A stretch of 64,000 bases of DNA from Pelagibacterium lentulum (GTDB lineage: Bacteria; Pseudomonadota; Alphaproteobacteria; Rhizobiales; Devosiaceae). Each line of letters opens with the position of its first letter. The first letter of the stretch is position 1. The stretch covers positions 30,807-94,806 of the forward strand of contig NZ_RZMW01000009.1 in the NCBI RefSeq assembly GCF_003992625.1. Reading direction: 5' to 3'. The position numbers were made by a program, and so were the translations under genes. Shown piece after piece: positions 8,722-17,582 of the stretch. Below the pieces are notes generated by a model that made no database searches, had not been told where the DNA came from, and saw nothing but the letters and a program-made list of their open reading frames with translations.

Positions 8722-8739
8722 TTGGGCCAGCAGACAACC

Positions 8740-9288
8740 TCAGTAGGCCCGGCCGGAATTGGCCTCCATGTAAGCGATTTCCTCTGGCGTCGACTCCCGG
8801 CCCAGCGCCTTGTTGCGGAAGGGAAACCGGCCGAACAGGGCAATCGTTTCGTGATGCGCGAGCGCATAAGGCAGATATTCGTCATTGCCCAGGGCTTTGA
8901 AAAGCCTGACGGACTCTTCCTGGATAACGAGCGATTCGGCATGCTGGAACGGCATATAGACAAACAGCCGGTGGTTCACGTCCATCGGCTCATTCAGCCC
9001 TTGCGCGATGAGTTCCTGAGCCAGAACCAAAGCCATCTTGTCACAGTCAAAGGCGCGTGCTTGCCCGCGATAGAGCTGACGTGAAATCTGGTCGAGCAGA
9101 ATGAGTTCGGCAACGCGGCCATCGGGTGTTTGCCGCCATTGCCAAAGCTCGCCCCTTTCAGCTTCTGCATGAATATCGCGCAACTGCTCATGAACCTTGC
9201 GGTCGAAATCTTCCGCGCCCATGAACCAGTCTTCAGGACCATGCTCGACGAACCAGAAATCATGAACCTCTTGTGCAGTCTGGGCCAT
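8740..9288 (-). CDS. DUF924 family protein
   Basis: 182-residue cytoplasmic protein of the DUF924 family, whose fold resembles TPR helices and whose function is unknown. Conserved features visible are VHDFWFVEHGPEDWFMG at the N-terminus, LILLDQISRQLYRG, NHRLFVYMPFQHAES and FPFRNKALGR near the C-terminus. The ATG at 9288 has AAGGA about 8 nt upstream. It is convergent with kdgK, with only 18 nt between the stop codons. Confidence 0.88.
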   Translation of the reverse strand: MAQTAQEVHDFWFVEHGPEDWFMGAEDFDRKVHEQLRDIHAEAERGELWQWRQTPDGRVAELILLDQISRQLYRGQARAFDCDKMALVLAQELIAQGLNEPMDVNHRLFVYMPFQHAESLVIQEESVRLFKALGNDEYLPYALAHHETIALFGRFPFRNKALGRESTPEEIAYMEANSGRAY

Positions 9289-9400
9289 TTCTTTTTCCTT
9301 TTGTCATGCGCGCGGGTGGCAGAATTTGTTTCGCGCGGCGATACTTGCGCGACGTGGGAAATGATTCTCCCGCAAAACGCGATTGGAGACTATCCGCGAT

Positions 9401-10498
9401 ATGGTTGCCTGGTCCAGCCAGCAAGATCAAGCGCTCAAGGCCGTGGCGGCCTGGCTCAAAGACAAGGACGGCCCACAGGTCTTTCGGTTGTTCGGGTGGG
9501 CGGGTACAGGTAAATCCACGCTCGCGCGACATCTGGCGAAAGACGTCAAGTCCGTCAAATATGCTGCCTTTACCGGCAAGGCCGCGCTGGTGATGCGCAA
9601 GCGGGGCTGCAAGGGCGCGTCCACAATCCATTCGCTGATCTATACGCGCATTGCCGAAAAAGAGGGTGAACCGCGCTTCGTGCTCGACCCCGAATCTGCT
9701 GCGGCGGATGCCGATCTCATCGTGATCGATGAGGTTTCAATGGTCGATGAGGTCCTGGGCACCGATCTTTTGAGCTTTGGCACAAAGGTGCTGGTGCTTG
9801 GCGACCCGTTCCAATTGCCGCCGGTGCAAGGAGAGGGCTTTTTCACCGCGCAGGACCCCGACATCATGCTGACGGAAATTCACCGGCAGGCGGCGGATAA
9901 TCCCATCGTGCGGCTTTCGCTCGATATTCGCGAAGGTGGCGGGCTCGATTACGGCATCTATGGGGATAGCAAAGTCGTATCACGGCGCGACGTCGATCAG
10001 GCCGAAGTTCTCACGGCCGATCAGGTGCTTGTGGGGCGCAACAAGACGCGGCTCGATTACAACAATCGCATTCGCGAATTGAAGGGCCTGCCCGTTGAGG
10101 TTCCCGTAAAGGGCGACCGGCTCGTATGCCTGCGCAACAACCCACAAAAGCGACTGCTCAACGGGCAGATATGGATGCTCAACGCGATCAAGAAACGCTC
10201 ATCGGGCACGCTGGAAATGGTGATCGACCCCGAAGATGCGGACCGGACGTCTGTGCAGACCAAAGTGCGCACGCATCGGAGCTTTTTCACCGGCGAGGAC
10301 GCGGAAATGAGCTGGCAGATGCGCCGCCAGTATGACGAATTCACCTATGGCTACTGCCTGACGGTGCATAAATCGCAGGGCAGCCAGTGGGACCATGTGT
10401 ATCTGTTCGACGAGAGTTTCGTCTTTCGCGAGGAGGCGCGCCGCTGGCTCTATACCGGTCTGACCCGTGCGGCTGAACGCATTACCGTTGTGCGGTAA
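9401..10498 (+). CDS. RecD/TraA-like ATP-dependent DNA helicase (superfamily 1B)
   Basis: Predicted 5'-3' DNA helicase similar to RecD2/Dda-type enzymes. Walker A GWAGTGKST (about residues 32-40), Walker B VIDEVSMVDE near residue 115, GDPFQLPPV (motif III), and a C-terminal UvrD_C_2 segment TVHKSQGSQWDHVYLF with LYTGLTRA. The frame opens at TTG 9383, but ATG 9401 with GGAG upstream is preferred, giving 365 residues. It is single-subunit size with no RecBC-like neighbours. Precise role in repair is unknown. Confidence 0.85.
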   Translation: MVAWSSQQDQALKAVAAWLKDKDGPQVFRLFGWAGTGKSTLARHLAKDVKSVKYAAFTGKAALVMRKRGCKGASTIHSLIYTRIAEKEGEPRFVLDPESAAADADLIVIDEVSMVDEVLGTDLLSFGTKVLVLGDPFQLPPVQGEGFFTAQDPDIMLTEIHRQAADNPIVRLSLDIREGGGLDYGIYGDSKVVSRRDVDQAEVLTADQVLVGRNKTRLDYNNRIRELKGLPVEVPVKGDRLVCLRNNPQKRLLNGQIWMLNAIKKRSSGTLEMVIDPEDADRTSVQTKVRTHRSFFTGEDAEMSWQMRRQYDEFTYGYCLTVHKSQGSQWDHVYLFDESFVFREEARRWLYTGLTRAAERITVVR

Positions 10499-10506
10499 GG
10501 GCTGTT

Positions 10507-12360
10507 TCAGCCGGCGCGTTGGCCGGTTTCAACGATTTTTGCAGTCTCTTCGCTCAGGGCTTCGGTCTTGCGGCGCGGGGTCGTGAGCGGCGTGGGCACC
10601 GGGCCATCGGTATTGGATTGCAGCAGTTCGGCGCCCGCCATCATGCCACCGGTGATCTGCAACTCGAACCGCTCAAGATCGCGTTGACGTGTTTCAGCGA
10701 CAAGCTCGGCGGCTTCTTCGGGATCAACGCCCAACGCAATCAGGGCCTGCTCGCCAAAAGCAAGCGCGGATTCGAGTGTTTCGCGAATTTGATAGTCCAC
10801 CCCGATCTTGACGAGTTTTAGGGCATGGCCACGGTCGAAGGCGCGCACGTAAAGCTGCGAGAGGGGGCAATGACTCTTGACGTGTTCAGCGATCTTGAGC
10901 GCGTCTTCGGGATTGTCGATGCAGACCAGAATTGCCCGCGCCGTTTCGGCCCCGGCGGCGTGGAGAATGTCGGGCCGGGTGCCATCGCCATAATAGACCT
11001 TGAAGCCGAACCGGGCGGCCGCCTGGATCATTTCCACGTCATTGTCGATTATCGATACATCGACGCCGCGCGCCAATAGCGGCTGGGAGGCAAGCTGCGC
11101 AAACCGGCCAAAGCCGATTATCAAGACCGTGCCGGACAGACCGTCGGCGACATCGACCCCATCGAGACTTTGTTCAGCGCGTGGCATGAGCCGGTTCATA
11201 GCGATGATGGCAAGCGGCGTCAGGATCATCGAAATAATGACGATGGTTGTCAGGATGGCGTTCATTTCCGCATCGATGATGCCAGCCGTCGCGGCGGCGG
11301 CAAAAAGCACGAAGGCAAATTCACCACCCTGCGCCATCAGCACCGAGCGCTCGAACGCCTCAGGGTGGTTGGAGCGCAAAAGCCGGGCAATGCCATAAAT
11401 GCCGGCGAATTTTATGACCATGTAAACACACACGGCCAGCACGATGAACCCGTAATTTGCGGCGATGACCGTGAGATCGAGCGACATGCCAACGGCGATG
11501 AAGAACAAGCCCAGCAAGATGCCGCGGAAAGGCTCGATATCGGCTTCAAGCTGATGGCGAAAGGTGGATTCGGATAGCAACACACCCGCCAGAAACGCGC
11601 CCATAGCCATAGACAACCCGCTGATATCCATGGCGAGTGCCGAACCGAGAACTACAAGAAGCGCGGCCGCGGTCATGACTTCGCGCGCACGAGCGTTGGC
11701 CAGGATACGGAACAGGGGATTGAGCAGGAACCGCCCTACGATCACCAACCCGGCAATGGCGCCGACCGCTATGGCAATGTCGGTTACGCGCTGGGCTATG
11801 GTAACGTCTTCAGCCTGGGGTGCCATGAAGGCGACGAAGGCCAGAAGCGGAACGATGGCGAGATCTTCAAGCAGCAGCACCGAGACCATTTTCTGACCGC
11901 CGGGCGAAGACAATTCGCCGCGCTCTTCGAGCACCTGAAAAACGATCGCGGTAGAGGTGAGCACAAAGCCCAACCCGGAAATCAGCGCGATCAGGGGTGG
12001 CAATCCGATCAGAACCCCTACCCCGGTCAACAGTGCTGCGCAGGTGCCGACCTGCAAGACGCCCAGCCCGAAAATCTGGGTACGCAAGCTCCAGAGGCGC
12101 CGGGGCTGCATCTCCAGCCCGATGACAAAAAGGAACATCACAACACCGAGTTCGGCAGTGTGCAGTATGGTTTCCGGGTGGGTAATGACGGCAAAGCCAA
12201 AAGGGCCGATCACCAGTCCCGCAGCCAGATAGCCAAGCACCGAGCCCAGCCCAAGCCGCTTGAAAATCGGGACCGCCATGACGCCGGCCGCAAGGATGGC
12301 CACGACCGGAACAAGTTCAAGTCCGTGCGCTGCTTCGCCCGCCATTCCAATAGCCCCCAT
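10507..12360 (-). CDS. CPA2 family monovalent cation:proton antiporter (KefB/KefC-like)
   Basis: Inner-membrane K+/Na+:H+ antiporter or K+ efflux protein. About 12 hydrophobic segments fill residues 1-390 (LGSVLGYLAAGLVIGPFG, SGLGFVLTSTAIVFQVL, MAMGAFLAGVLLSES). A cytosolic TrkA-N/RCK nucleotide-binding domain follows (VLIIGFGRFAQLASQ, near 405-525). The C-terminal tail is Pro/Thr-rich. The frame opens at TTG 12405; ATG 12360 or 12345 is more plausible. No KefF/KefG-like ancillary gene is adjacent, so glutathione gating cannot be assumed. Confidence 0.88.
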   Translation of the reverse strand: MGAIGMAGEAAHGLELVPVVAILAAGVMAVPIFKRLGLGSVLGYLAAGLVIGPFGFAVITHPETILHTAELGVVMFLFVIGLEMQPRRLWSLRTQIFGLGVLQVGTCAALLTGVGVLIGLPPLIALISGLGFVLTSTAIVFQVLEERGELSSPGGQKMVSVLLLEDLAIVPLLAFVAFMAPQAEDVTIAQRVTDIAIAVGAIAGLVIVGRFLLNPLFRILANARAREVMTAAALLVVLGSALAMDISGLSMAMGAFLAGVLLSESTFRHQLEADIEPFRGILLGLFFIAVGMSLDLTVIAANYGFIVLAVCVYMVIKFAGIYGIARLLRSNHPEAFERSVLMAQGGEFAFVLFAAAATAGIIDAEMNAILTTIVIISMILTPLAIIAMNRLMPRAEQSLDGVDVADGLSGTVLIIGFGRFAQLASQPLLARGVDVSIIDNDVEMIQAAARFGFKVYYGDGTRPDILHAAGAETARAILVCIDNPEDALKIAEHVKSHCPLSQLYVRAFDRGHALKLVKIGVDYQIRETLESALAFGEQALIALGVDPEEAAELVAETRQRDLERFELQITGGMMAGAELLQSNTDGPVPTPLTTPRRKTEALSEETAKIVETGQRAG

Positions 12361-12433
12361 ATTCGAGTCGTCTGAAACGCTAAGCCAGCGCCGCGAATTG
12401 GGCAAGAAGCAATCTGTTGACAGGGTGGAACAG

Positions 12434-12455
12434 GTGTATTAGTTTAGTAATACAC
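12434..12455. promoter_or_regulatory. Palindromic operator of the GntR/ABC operon
   Basis: GTGTATTA (12434-12441) and TAATACAC (12448-12455) form a perfect 8-bp inverted repeat around a 6-nt spacer, 17 nt before the regulator start. YtrA-type GntR regulators commonly bind GTGTA-N-TACAC-like palindromes in their own promoter, so autorepression is the likely role. Confidence 0.75.
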
Positions 12456-12471
12456 TATATGAGCAGGTGAA

Positions 12472-12834
12472 ATGAGTCAGTGGCGAGACGACCAGCCGAT
12501 ATTCCTACAGATCCGGCAAAGGATGATCGAAATGATATTGCGGGGCCAGATCAAGGAGGGGGACCCTCTGCCCTCGGTTCGGCAAATCGCTACCGATCTT
12601 TCGGTTAACCCGCTGACCGTCACCAAATCGTATCAGTCGCTTGTCGATATGAACATTGTCGAAAAACGTCGGGGGCTCGGCATGTTCGTGACCGTTGGAG
12701 CGCAGGAAAACCTGCTTGCCCATGAACGGGAAAAATTTCTGGCCGAAGACTGGCCGGCAATCAAGGCGCGCATTGCCGCGCTCGGGTTGAGCTATGACGA
12801 ACTCATCAAAAATCGGGACGCAGACAATGAGTGA
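12472..12834 (+). CDS. GntR family transcriptional regulator, YtrA subfamily
   Basis: 120-residue regulator with an N-terminal winged helix (PIFLQIRQRMIEMILRG, DPLPSVRQIATDLSVNPLTVTKSYQSL) and only a short helical tail, as in the YtrA subfamily that controls linked ABC transporters. The stop overlaps the next gene's ATG by 8 nt, so it is co-translated with the transporter. The perfect palindrome in its promoter is the expected binding site. The inducing signal is unknown; YtrA-type systems often respond to envelope stress or antibiotics. Confidence 0.9.
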   Translation: MSQWRDDQPIFLQIRQRMIEMILRGQIKEGDPLPSVRQIATDLSVNPLTVTKSYQSLVDMNIVEKRRGLGMFVTVGAQENLLAHEREKFLAEDWPAIKARIAALGLSYDELIKNRDADNE

Positions 12835-13708
12835 GAGTCCAATCGTTTCAGCGCGCGGGCTGCGCAAGAAATTCGGCAAAACGGAAATTCTGCACGGGCT
12901 GGATTTCGACATTCCAGCCGGACGGATTTACGGGCTTGTCGGCCATAATGGCGCTGGCAAGACTACAACGCTCAATGCTTTACTGGGGCTGACCCAATGC
13001 GAGGGCAAGATCGAGGTTTTGGGTCTGGATCCGTTCGAGAACCGCGCACAATTGATGAATAATGTCGCGTTTATATCCGACGTGGCGAGCCTGCCGCGCT
13101 TCCTTCGGGTGCGCGAATTGTTCGCGCTCTTGTCCAATATTCATCCCAATTTCAGCCAGGACAAGGCGCGTGACTTTCTTTCGGGCACCGATATCAAGCC
13201 CGAAGCCAAGATCAAAAACCTGTCCAAAGGCATGATCGCGCAATTGCATCTTGCGGTCGTGATGGCAATCGATGCCAAACTTCTGGTGCTCGACGAACCG
13301 ACACTGGGGCTGGACATAACATACCGGAAGCGGTTCTACCGGCGTTTGCTGGAAGATTACATGACCGAGGAACGTACGCTTTTGATCACCACTCACCAGG
13401 TGGACGAGATCGAATTCATGCTCTCGGACATCATGTTTATCCGCGACGGCGAAATGATCGTGCATATGCAGATGGAAACGGTGAACGAGAAATATGCACA
13501 GCTTGTGGTTTCCGATCCCGAGAGCCTCGACAAAGCCAAAATGCTAGGCCCGGTTTTTACCGAAAGCCGGTTCGGGCAGACGGTGCTTATTTTCGACAGT
13601 GTGCCGCGCGGAAAGTTGGCGCCGTTGGGGCAGGTTTCTACCCCGAGCCTGTCTGATCTTTTCGTGGCGCTGATGCAGCGCGAAACCTTCAATGCGGGAG
13701 CGGCATAG
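12827..13708 (+). CDS. ABC transporter ATP-binding protein (YtrB-like)
   Basis: 293-residue ATPase. Walker A GHNGAGKTT, signature LSKGM (a degenerate LSGGQ typical of this exporter group), Walker B LLVLDEPTLGLD, and switch His in ITTHQVDE. The start at ATG 12827 overlaps the regulator. The C-terminal approximately 80 residues are an extension after the nucleotide-binding domain. It is paired with the permease that starts directly after its stop codon; together they probably form an exporter of unknown substrate. Confidence 0.9.
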   Translation: MSESPIVSARGLRKKFGKTEILHGLDFDIPAGRIYGLVGHNGAGKTTTLNALLGLTQCEGKIEVLGLDPFENRAQLMNNVAFISDVASLPRFLRVRELFALLSNIHPNFSQDKARDFLSGTDIKPEAKIKNLSKGMIAQLHLAVVMAIDAKLLVLDEPTLGLDITYRKRFYRRLLEDYMTEERTLLITTHQVDEIEFMLSDIMFIRDGEMIVHMQMETVNEKYAQLVVSDPESLDKAKMLGPVFTESRFGQTVLIFDSVPRGKLAPLGQVSTPSLSDLFVALMQRETFNAGAA

Positions 13709-14593
13709 ATGCGGGCGATGGTTGCTCTTATCAAGCGAGAATATCTCGAACATCGCGCAGCTTTTGTCATCGGGCCAGCCATTTTGCTGTCGCTGGCGTT
13801 GCTGGCGGCGCTTTATGCGACCTTTTCGGCGCATGCGCGATGGAGTATTTCGGCTGCCCAACAGAACGTCCTCAAGTTCTACGAAACGATCTTCGGCATC
13901 ACCAGCTATGGGTGGGTGCTTTATCTGATGATCATGCTGGTGTTTTACTATTCCAACGCCTTTTCAGCCGACCGGCGCAACAATTCCATGCTGTTCTGGA
14001 AATCGATGCCCCAGACGGATCTCAAGATCCTATTTTCAAAGGTGCTGGCCGGGTTGACAATATTTCCCGCAGCGATCCTTCTGGCTATCGGGCTCACGGG
14101 TATTATCGCCTATCTGCCAGCGTTAACGGCAGGCAATGTTCTGCCCGGCTTTGCACCGCCAAGCGTAGGCCAGACCTTCGGCGCCTGGAGCCAGATCATG
14201 CTGATCGCAATCGTCTATATCGGGATCGGGCTTTTGTGGTATCTGCCGTTTCTTGCATGGGTGGGGCTCTTGAGCACGATCGTCGGGCGCTGGGCCATTC
14301 CGCTCTCGGCGCTGATCCCGCTCATTATCGGCTTTTTCGAGTTCATGCTGACCGGCGGAGAAGGTCCGGAAGGCGGCTATGTGCTGTCTTTCCTGTCCGA
14401 CAGGCTGCACATGGACGTCCAACGGATCGATTTTGAAACAGCCTGGATGCTGGGCGAGCCGCTGTCGGCAATGCCTATAATCGCCAATATGGTTCAGGCC
14501 ACCGACTGGATTTCCCTTATCGGAGGGATCGCGGTTGCAACGATCCTGATCGTTGTGGCCAGCGAATATCGGCGGCGTTTCGTCCTGACCTGA
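13709..14593 (+). CDS. ABC transporter permease (ABC-2-like)
   Basis: 294-residue membrane protein with about six hydrophobic segments (AAFVIGPAILLSLALLAALY, VLYLMIMLVFYYSNAF, TIFPAAILLAIGLTGII, IMLIAIVYIGIGLLWYLPFLAWVGL, IPLSALIPLIIGFFEFML, GGIAVATILIVV). The ATG follows the ATPase stop without a gap. The segment FSADRRNNSMLFWKSMPQTDLKILFSK between TM2 and TM3 is typical of ABC-2 permeases that couple to YtrB-like ATPases. Substrate not predictable. Confidence 0.88.
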   Translation: MRAMVALIKREYLEHRAAFVIGPAILLSLALLAALYATFSAHARWSISAAQQNVLKFYETIFGITSYGWVLYLMIMLVFYYSNAFSADRRNNSMLFWKSMPQTDLKILFSKVLAGLTIFPAAILLAIGLTGIIAYLPALTAGNVLPGFAPPSVGQTFGAWSQIMLIAIVYIGIGLLWYLPFLAWVGLLSTIVGRWAIPLSALIPLIIGFFEFMLTGGEGPEGGYVLSFLSDRLHMDVQRIDFETAWMLGEPLSAMPIIANMVQATDWISLIGGIAVATILIVVASEYRRRFVLT

Positions 14594-14602
14594 TTGCTGC
14601 AA

Positions 14603-14633
14603 GGCCCATGCGGCGCGTGATGCTGCATGGGCC
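14603..14633. terminator. Hairpin between convergent permease and mmsA
   Basis: GGCCCATGC (14603-14611) pairs perfectly with GCATGGGCC (14625-14633) over a 13-nt loop. It lies in the 47-nt convergent gap, so it probably serves as a bidirectional terminator, though neither side has a strong T-run. Confidence 0.6.
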
Positions 14634-14640
14634 ATCTTAA

Positions 14641-16137
14641 TCAAGCCATTGTTGGCATGGAGAACTGGGCACCATCCTTGATGCCGCCAGGCCAACGCGA
14701 GGTTACAGTCTTGGTGCGGGTCCAGAACTTGATCGAATCCGTGCCATGCTGGTTGAGGTCGCCAAAGGCCGACGCCTTCCAGCCACCGAACGAGTGATAG
14801 GCCAGCGGCACCGGAACCGGCACATTGATACCCACCATGCCTACATTGATGCGGGCCGCGAAATCGCGGGCCGTATTGCCGTCGCGGGTAAAGATCGCCA
14901 CCCCATTGCCGTAAGGGTTTTTCATGGGCAGTTCCAGCGCCGCCTCATAATCTTGCGCCCGGACGACCGAAAGGACCGGGCCAAAGATTTCCTCGCGATA
15001 GATGTCCATATCGGTGGTAACGCCATCAAACAGTGTGCCGCCGACGAAATAGCCGTTCTCATAGCCCTGTAGCTTGAACCCGCGGCCATCGACGACGAGT
15101 TTGGCGCCCTGTTCCACGCCCTTGTCGATCAGCGAGAAAACCCGCTCCTGCGCAGCTTTGGTGATCAACGGCCCCATATCGGCCTGCCGATCGGTGGCGG
15201 GACCGATGCGCAGCGCTTCGACCTTGGGGGCGAGCGCCGCAATAAGCCGATCTGCCGTTTCATCGCCAACGGGTACGGCGACGGAAACCGCCATGCAGCG
15301 TTCACCCGCCGAGCCATAACCGGCACCCATCAAAGCATCGGCGGCTTTGTCCATATCGGCGTCGGGCATGACGATCATGTGGTTCTTGGCACCGCCAAAG
15401 GCCTGCACACGCTTTCCATTGGCTGCGGCGGTGGCATAGACGTAGCGCGCGATGGGGGTGGAGCCGACAAAGGAGATACCGCCAATGTCGTCATGGCCAA
15501 GAATTCCGTCAACGGCTTCCTTGTCGCCATTGACGACATTGAGAATGCCAGCGGGCAGACCTGCCTCGATCATCAGTTCAGCAAGGCGCATGGGGACAGA
15601 AGGATCGCGCTCGGATGGCTTGAGGATGAAGGCATTGCCTGCGGCAATCGCGGGCGCGAACATCCACATGGGGATCATGGCAGGAAAGTTGAACGGGGTG
15701 ATGCCAGCACCGATACCGACGGGCTGGCGCATGGAATACATATCGATGCCCGGCCCCGCACCTTCGGTGAACTCGCCTTTTTGCAGATGCGGAATGCCGC
15801 AGACAAATTCGGCCACTTCCATGCCACGGATAATGTCGCCCTTTGCATCCTCTACCGTCTTGCCGTGCTCAGACGACAGCAGTTCGGCCAGTTCGTCCAT
15901 ATGGCTATTGACCAGTTCGACAAAACGAAAGAACACCCGTGCGCGGCGCTGGGGATTGGTGGCTGCCCATTTTGGCTGAGCGGCGCGCGCTGACGCAATG
16001 GCGACTTCAAGATCGGCCGCGTTGGCCAACGCCACCTGAGCTGAAACCTCGCCCGTCGCCGGGTTGAACACATCAGCCGTTCGGCCCGATTGCCCCGCGA
16101 CATGATTACCGTCGATGAAATGACTGATGACGCGCAT
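14641..16137 (-). CDS. mmsA: CoA-acylating methylmalonate-semialdehyde dehydrogenase
   Basis: Oxidises methylmalonate semialdehyde to propionyl-CoA (valine catabolism) or malonate semialdehyde to acetyl-CoA (final inositol step, where it is called IolA). The 498-residue ALDH-fold protein has PFNFPAMIPMWM, the NAD-side FVGSTPIARYVY, catalytic Cys in GSAGERCMAVSV near residue 285, and EEIFGPVLSVV. It is divergent from a LysR gene, a common mmsA arrangement. The inositol genes further right make an IolA role possible too. No GGAA-N6-TTCC site was found in its promoter. Confidence 0.93.
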   Translation of the reverse strand: MRVISHFIDGNHVAGQSGRTADVFNPATGEVSAQVALANAADLEVAIASARAAQPKWAATNPQRRARVFFRFVELVNSHMDELAELLSSEHGKTVEDAKGDIIRGMEVAEFVCGIPHLQKGEFTEGAGPGIDMYSMRQPVGIGAGITPFNFPAMIPMWMFAPAIAAGNAFILKPSERDPSVPMRLAELMIEAGLPAGILNVVNGDKEAVDGILGHDDIGGISFVGSTPIARYVYATAAANGKRVQAFGGAKNHMIVMPDADMDKAADALMGAGYGSAGERCMAVSVAVPVGDETADRLIAALAPKVEALRIGPATDRQADMGPLITKAAQERVFSLIDKGVEQGAKLVVDGRGFKLQGYENGYFVGGTLFDGVTTDMDIYREEIFGPVLSVVRAQDYEAALELPMKNPYGNGVAIFTRDGNTARDFAARINVGMVGINVPVPVPLAYHSFGGWKASAFGDLNQHGTDSIKFWTRTKTVTSRWPGGIKDGAQFSMPTMA

Positions 16138-16244
16138 GGCGTACCTCCGCTTATATTCTGAATGTTGTGGCCAAGTATCGACTTTCTATTTTTGCGCATC
16201 AATGCGATATATACGGCATCCGTTGTGCATAAAGTATAGCCTAC

Positions 16245-17126
16245 ATGAATTGGGACGATATTCGCATATTCCTTGCCATTGCGCGGGCGGGACAAATCCT
16301 GGGCGCTGCGCGGGCGCTTTCACTCAATCACGCGACGGTGGCCCGGCGGTTGACGGCGTTGGAAGATGCTATGGGTACGACATTGTTTGTCCGGCGCACC
16401 AATGGTTGCGACCTTACGGCCGAAGGCGAGGCGCTTTTGCCCCATGCCGAGGCCATGGAAAGCGCGATGCTGGGCGCAAGCGCGGCAGTCACCGATACCG
16501 ATACTGCGTTGTCGGGTAGCGTGCGGATCGGCGCACCGGACGGGTTTGGCGTTGCCTTTCTGGCGCCGCGACTGGGCAGACTTACCCGCACCTATCCCGG
16601 CCTCAATATTCAACTTGTGCCAGTGCCACGCAGCTTTTCACTCTCGCGACGGGAAGCCGATATTGCAATAACGCTGGAGCGCCCGACCCAGGGGCGGCTG
16701 GTTGCGCGCAAGCTGGCAGACTATACGCTGGGACTTTATGCGTCGCGCGGCTATCTCGAGGCGCATGGCATGCCCGAACGGCTTGAGGACCTAACCGCGC
16801 ATCGGCTGATCGGTTATGTGGAAGACCTCATTTTTTCGCCCTCGCTCAATTTTGCCCGCGAAATCTGGAAGGATTGGCGTTCCGATATCGAGGTTTCAAG
16901 CGCTATTGGACAGACCGAAGCAGTCAAGGCTGGCGCCGGGATCGGCATCCTGCACAGCTTTATCGCGCGCGAACATGACGAACTGGTGCCTGTGCTAACG
17001 GAACACGTGCTGACGCGCGCCTATTGGCTGGTCGTACATGAAGATTTGCGCGCCATTGCCCGCGTTGCCGCAGTTGCCGAATTTATCGCCGAGCAGGCCA
17101 AAGAGGCCCGGAATCTTTTCGTCTGA
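16245..17126 (+). CDS. LysR family transcriptional regulator
   Basis: 293-residue LysR-type regulator. The N-terminal helix-turn-helix is DIRIFLAIARAGQILGAARALSLNHATVARRLTALED in outline, and the effector domain begins near residue 90 (GSVRIGAPDGFGVAFLAPRLG). The DNA-binding helix carries HATVARRL rather than the commoner QPAVSRQI, typical of the subgroup next to mmsA-type genes. The 107-nt divergent gap should hold the shared operator. Likely regulator of mmsA; the effector is unknown. Confidence 0.88.
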   Translation: MNWDDIRIFLAIARAGQILGAARALSLNHATVARRLTALEDAMGTTLFVRRTNGCDLTAEGEALLPHAEAMESAMLGASAAVTDTDTALSGSVRIGAPDGFGVAFLAPRLGRLTRTYPGLNIQLVPVPRSFSLSRREADIAITLERPTQGRLVARKLADYTLGLYASRGYLEAHGMPERLEDLTAHRLIGYVEDLIFSPSLNFAREIWKDWRSDIEVSSAIGQTEAVKAGAGIGILHSFIAREHDELVPVLTEHVLTRAYWLVVHEDLRAIARVAAVAEFIAEQAKEARNLFV

Positions 17127-17292
17127 TTCGAGCCGCGCAGATTATCGGACAAAACCAAGCCTTTGAGAAGACAGGCAAATCGAATACCCACTCACACTTA
17201 TTTGCAAACTTTTCGGCCTGATTACACCTTGCCAAGCGGCGCAAATAACGTCACCATCGTAACAGTTTCAACAAGTGAAAGGAGGTGATCCA

Positions 17293-17376
17293 ATGTCTAG
17301 TGAGATCCGCGCATGCGGGGGTGACTTTGGGTGTGAGGTGATTTTTGGCGGGGCAGCCCTCGGCAAGATAGCCTAA
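17293..17376 (+). CDS. 27-residue peptide with perfect Shine-Dalgarno
   Basis: ATG 17293 to TAA 17376 encodes a peptide starting MSSEIRACGG, with cysteines at positions 8 and 14, and ending in a Gly/Ala-rich stretch (FGGAALGKIA). The 7-nt spacing from GGAGG is ideal. It has no membrane segment and no homologue I recognise. The unusual strength of the ribosome site argues for real translation, but the short length means chance cannot be excluded. Confidence 0.5.
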   Translation: MSSEIRACGGDFGCEVIFGGAALGKIA

Positions 17377-17426
17377 TCCTCCGAACCACTTATGGTTCAG
17401 TCACTTTTCGTGTGACGGTATCATGG

Positions 17427-17456
17427 AAGGACCACTCGAAGCGTCGGGTGGTCCTT
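17427..17456 (+). terminator. Rho-independent terminator of the small transcript
   Basis: AAGGACCAC (17427-17435) pairs perfectly with GTGGTCCTT (17448-17456), followed by TTCTTTT. It is a strong intrinsic terminator that separates the small unit from the FMN riboswitch. Confidence 0.85.
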
Positions 17457-17582
17457 TTCTTTTGCGCTGTCGATTGCAGCGCCTCTTGCCAGACCCGGCA
17501 AACAGACCTACATCTTTATCGTCGTTTCACGATGAAGCGGCGAAATTGACCGGCGTGCCTTCTATGGAAGTGCGCCAAATAC

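Larger units (their letters stand above)
17278..17456 (+). ncRNA. Structured small transcript, possible dual-function sRNA
   Basis: An isolated unit between lysR and the FMN riboswitch. It starts with AAAGGAGGTGATCC (17278-17291), a 14-nt perfect complement of the 16S rRNA 3' end. A 27-codon frame follows, then three consecutive hairpins: GAACCA/TGGTTC (17383-17398), GTCAC/GTGAC (17400-17416) and the terminator stem (17427-17456). CCTCC at 17378-17382, just after the stop codon, could pair with the Shine-Dalgarno core. I cannot assign it to a named RNA family, and the 5' end is not determined. Confidence 0.5.

Noticed and set aside
17278..17291. Fragment of an rRNA operon, because of complementarity to the 16S 3' end
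   Set aside because: Only the 14-nt Shine-Dalgarno is complementary and no rRNA sequence surrounds it; it is placed 7 nt before an ATG frame as a ribosome site would be.
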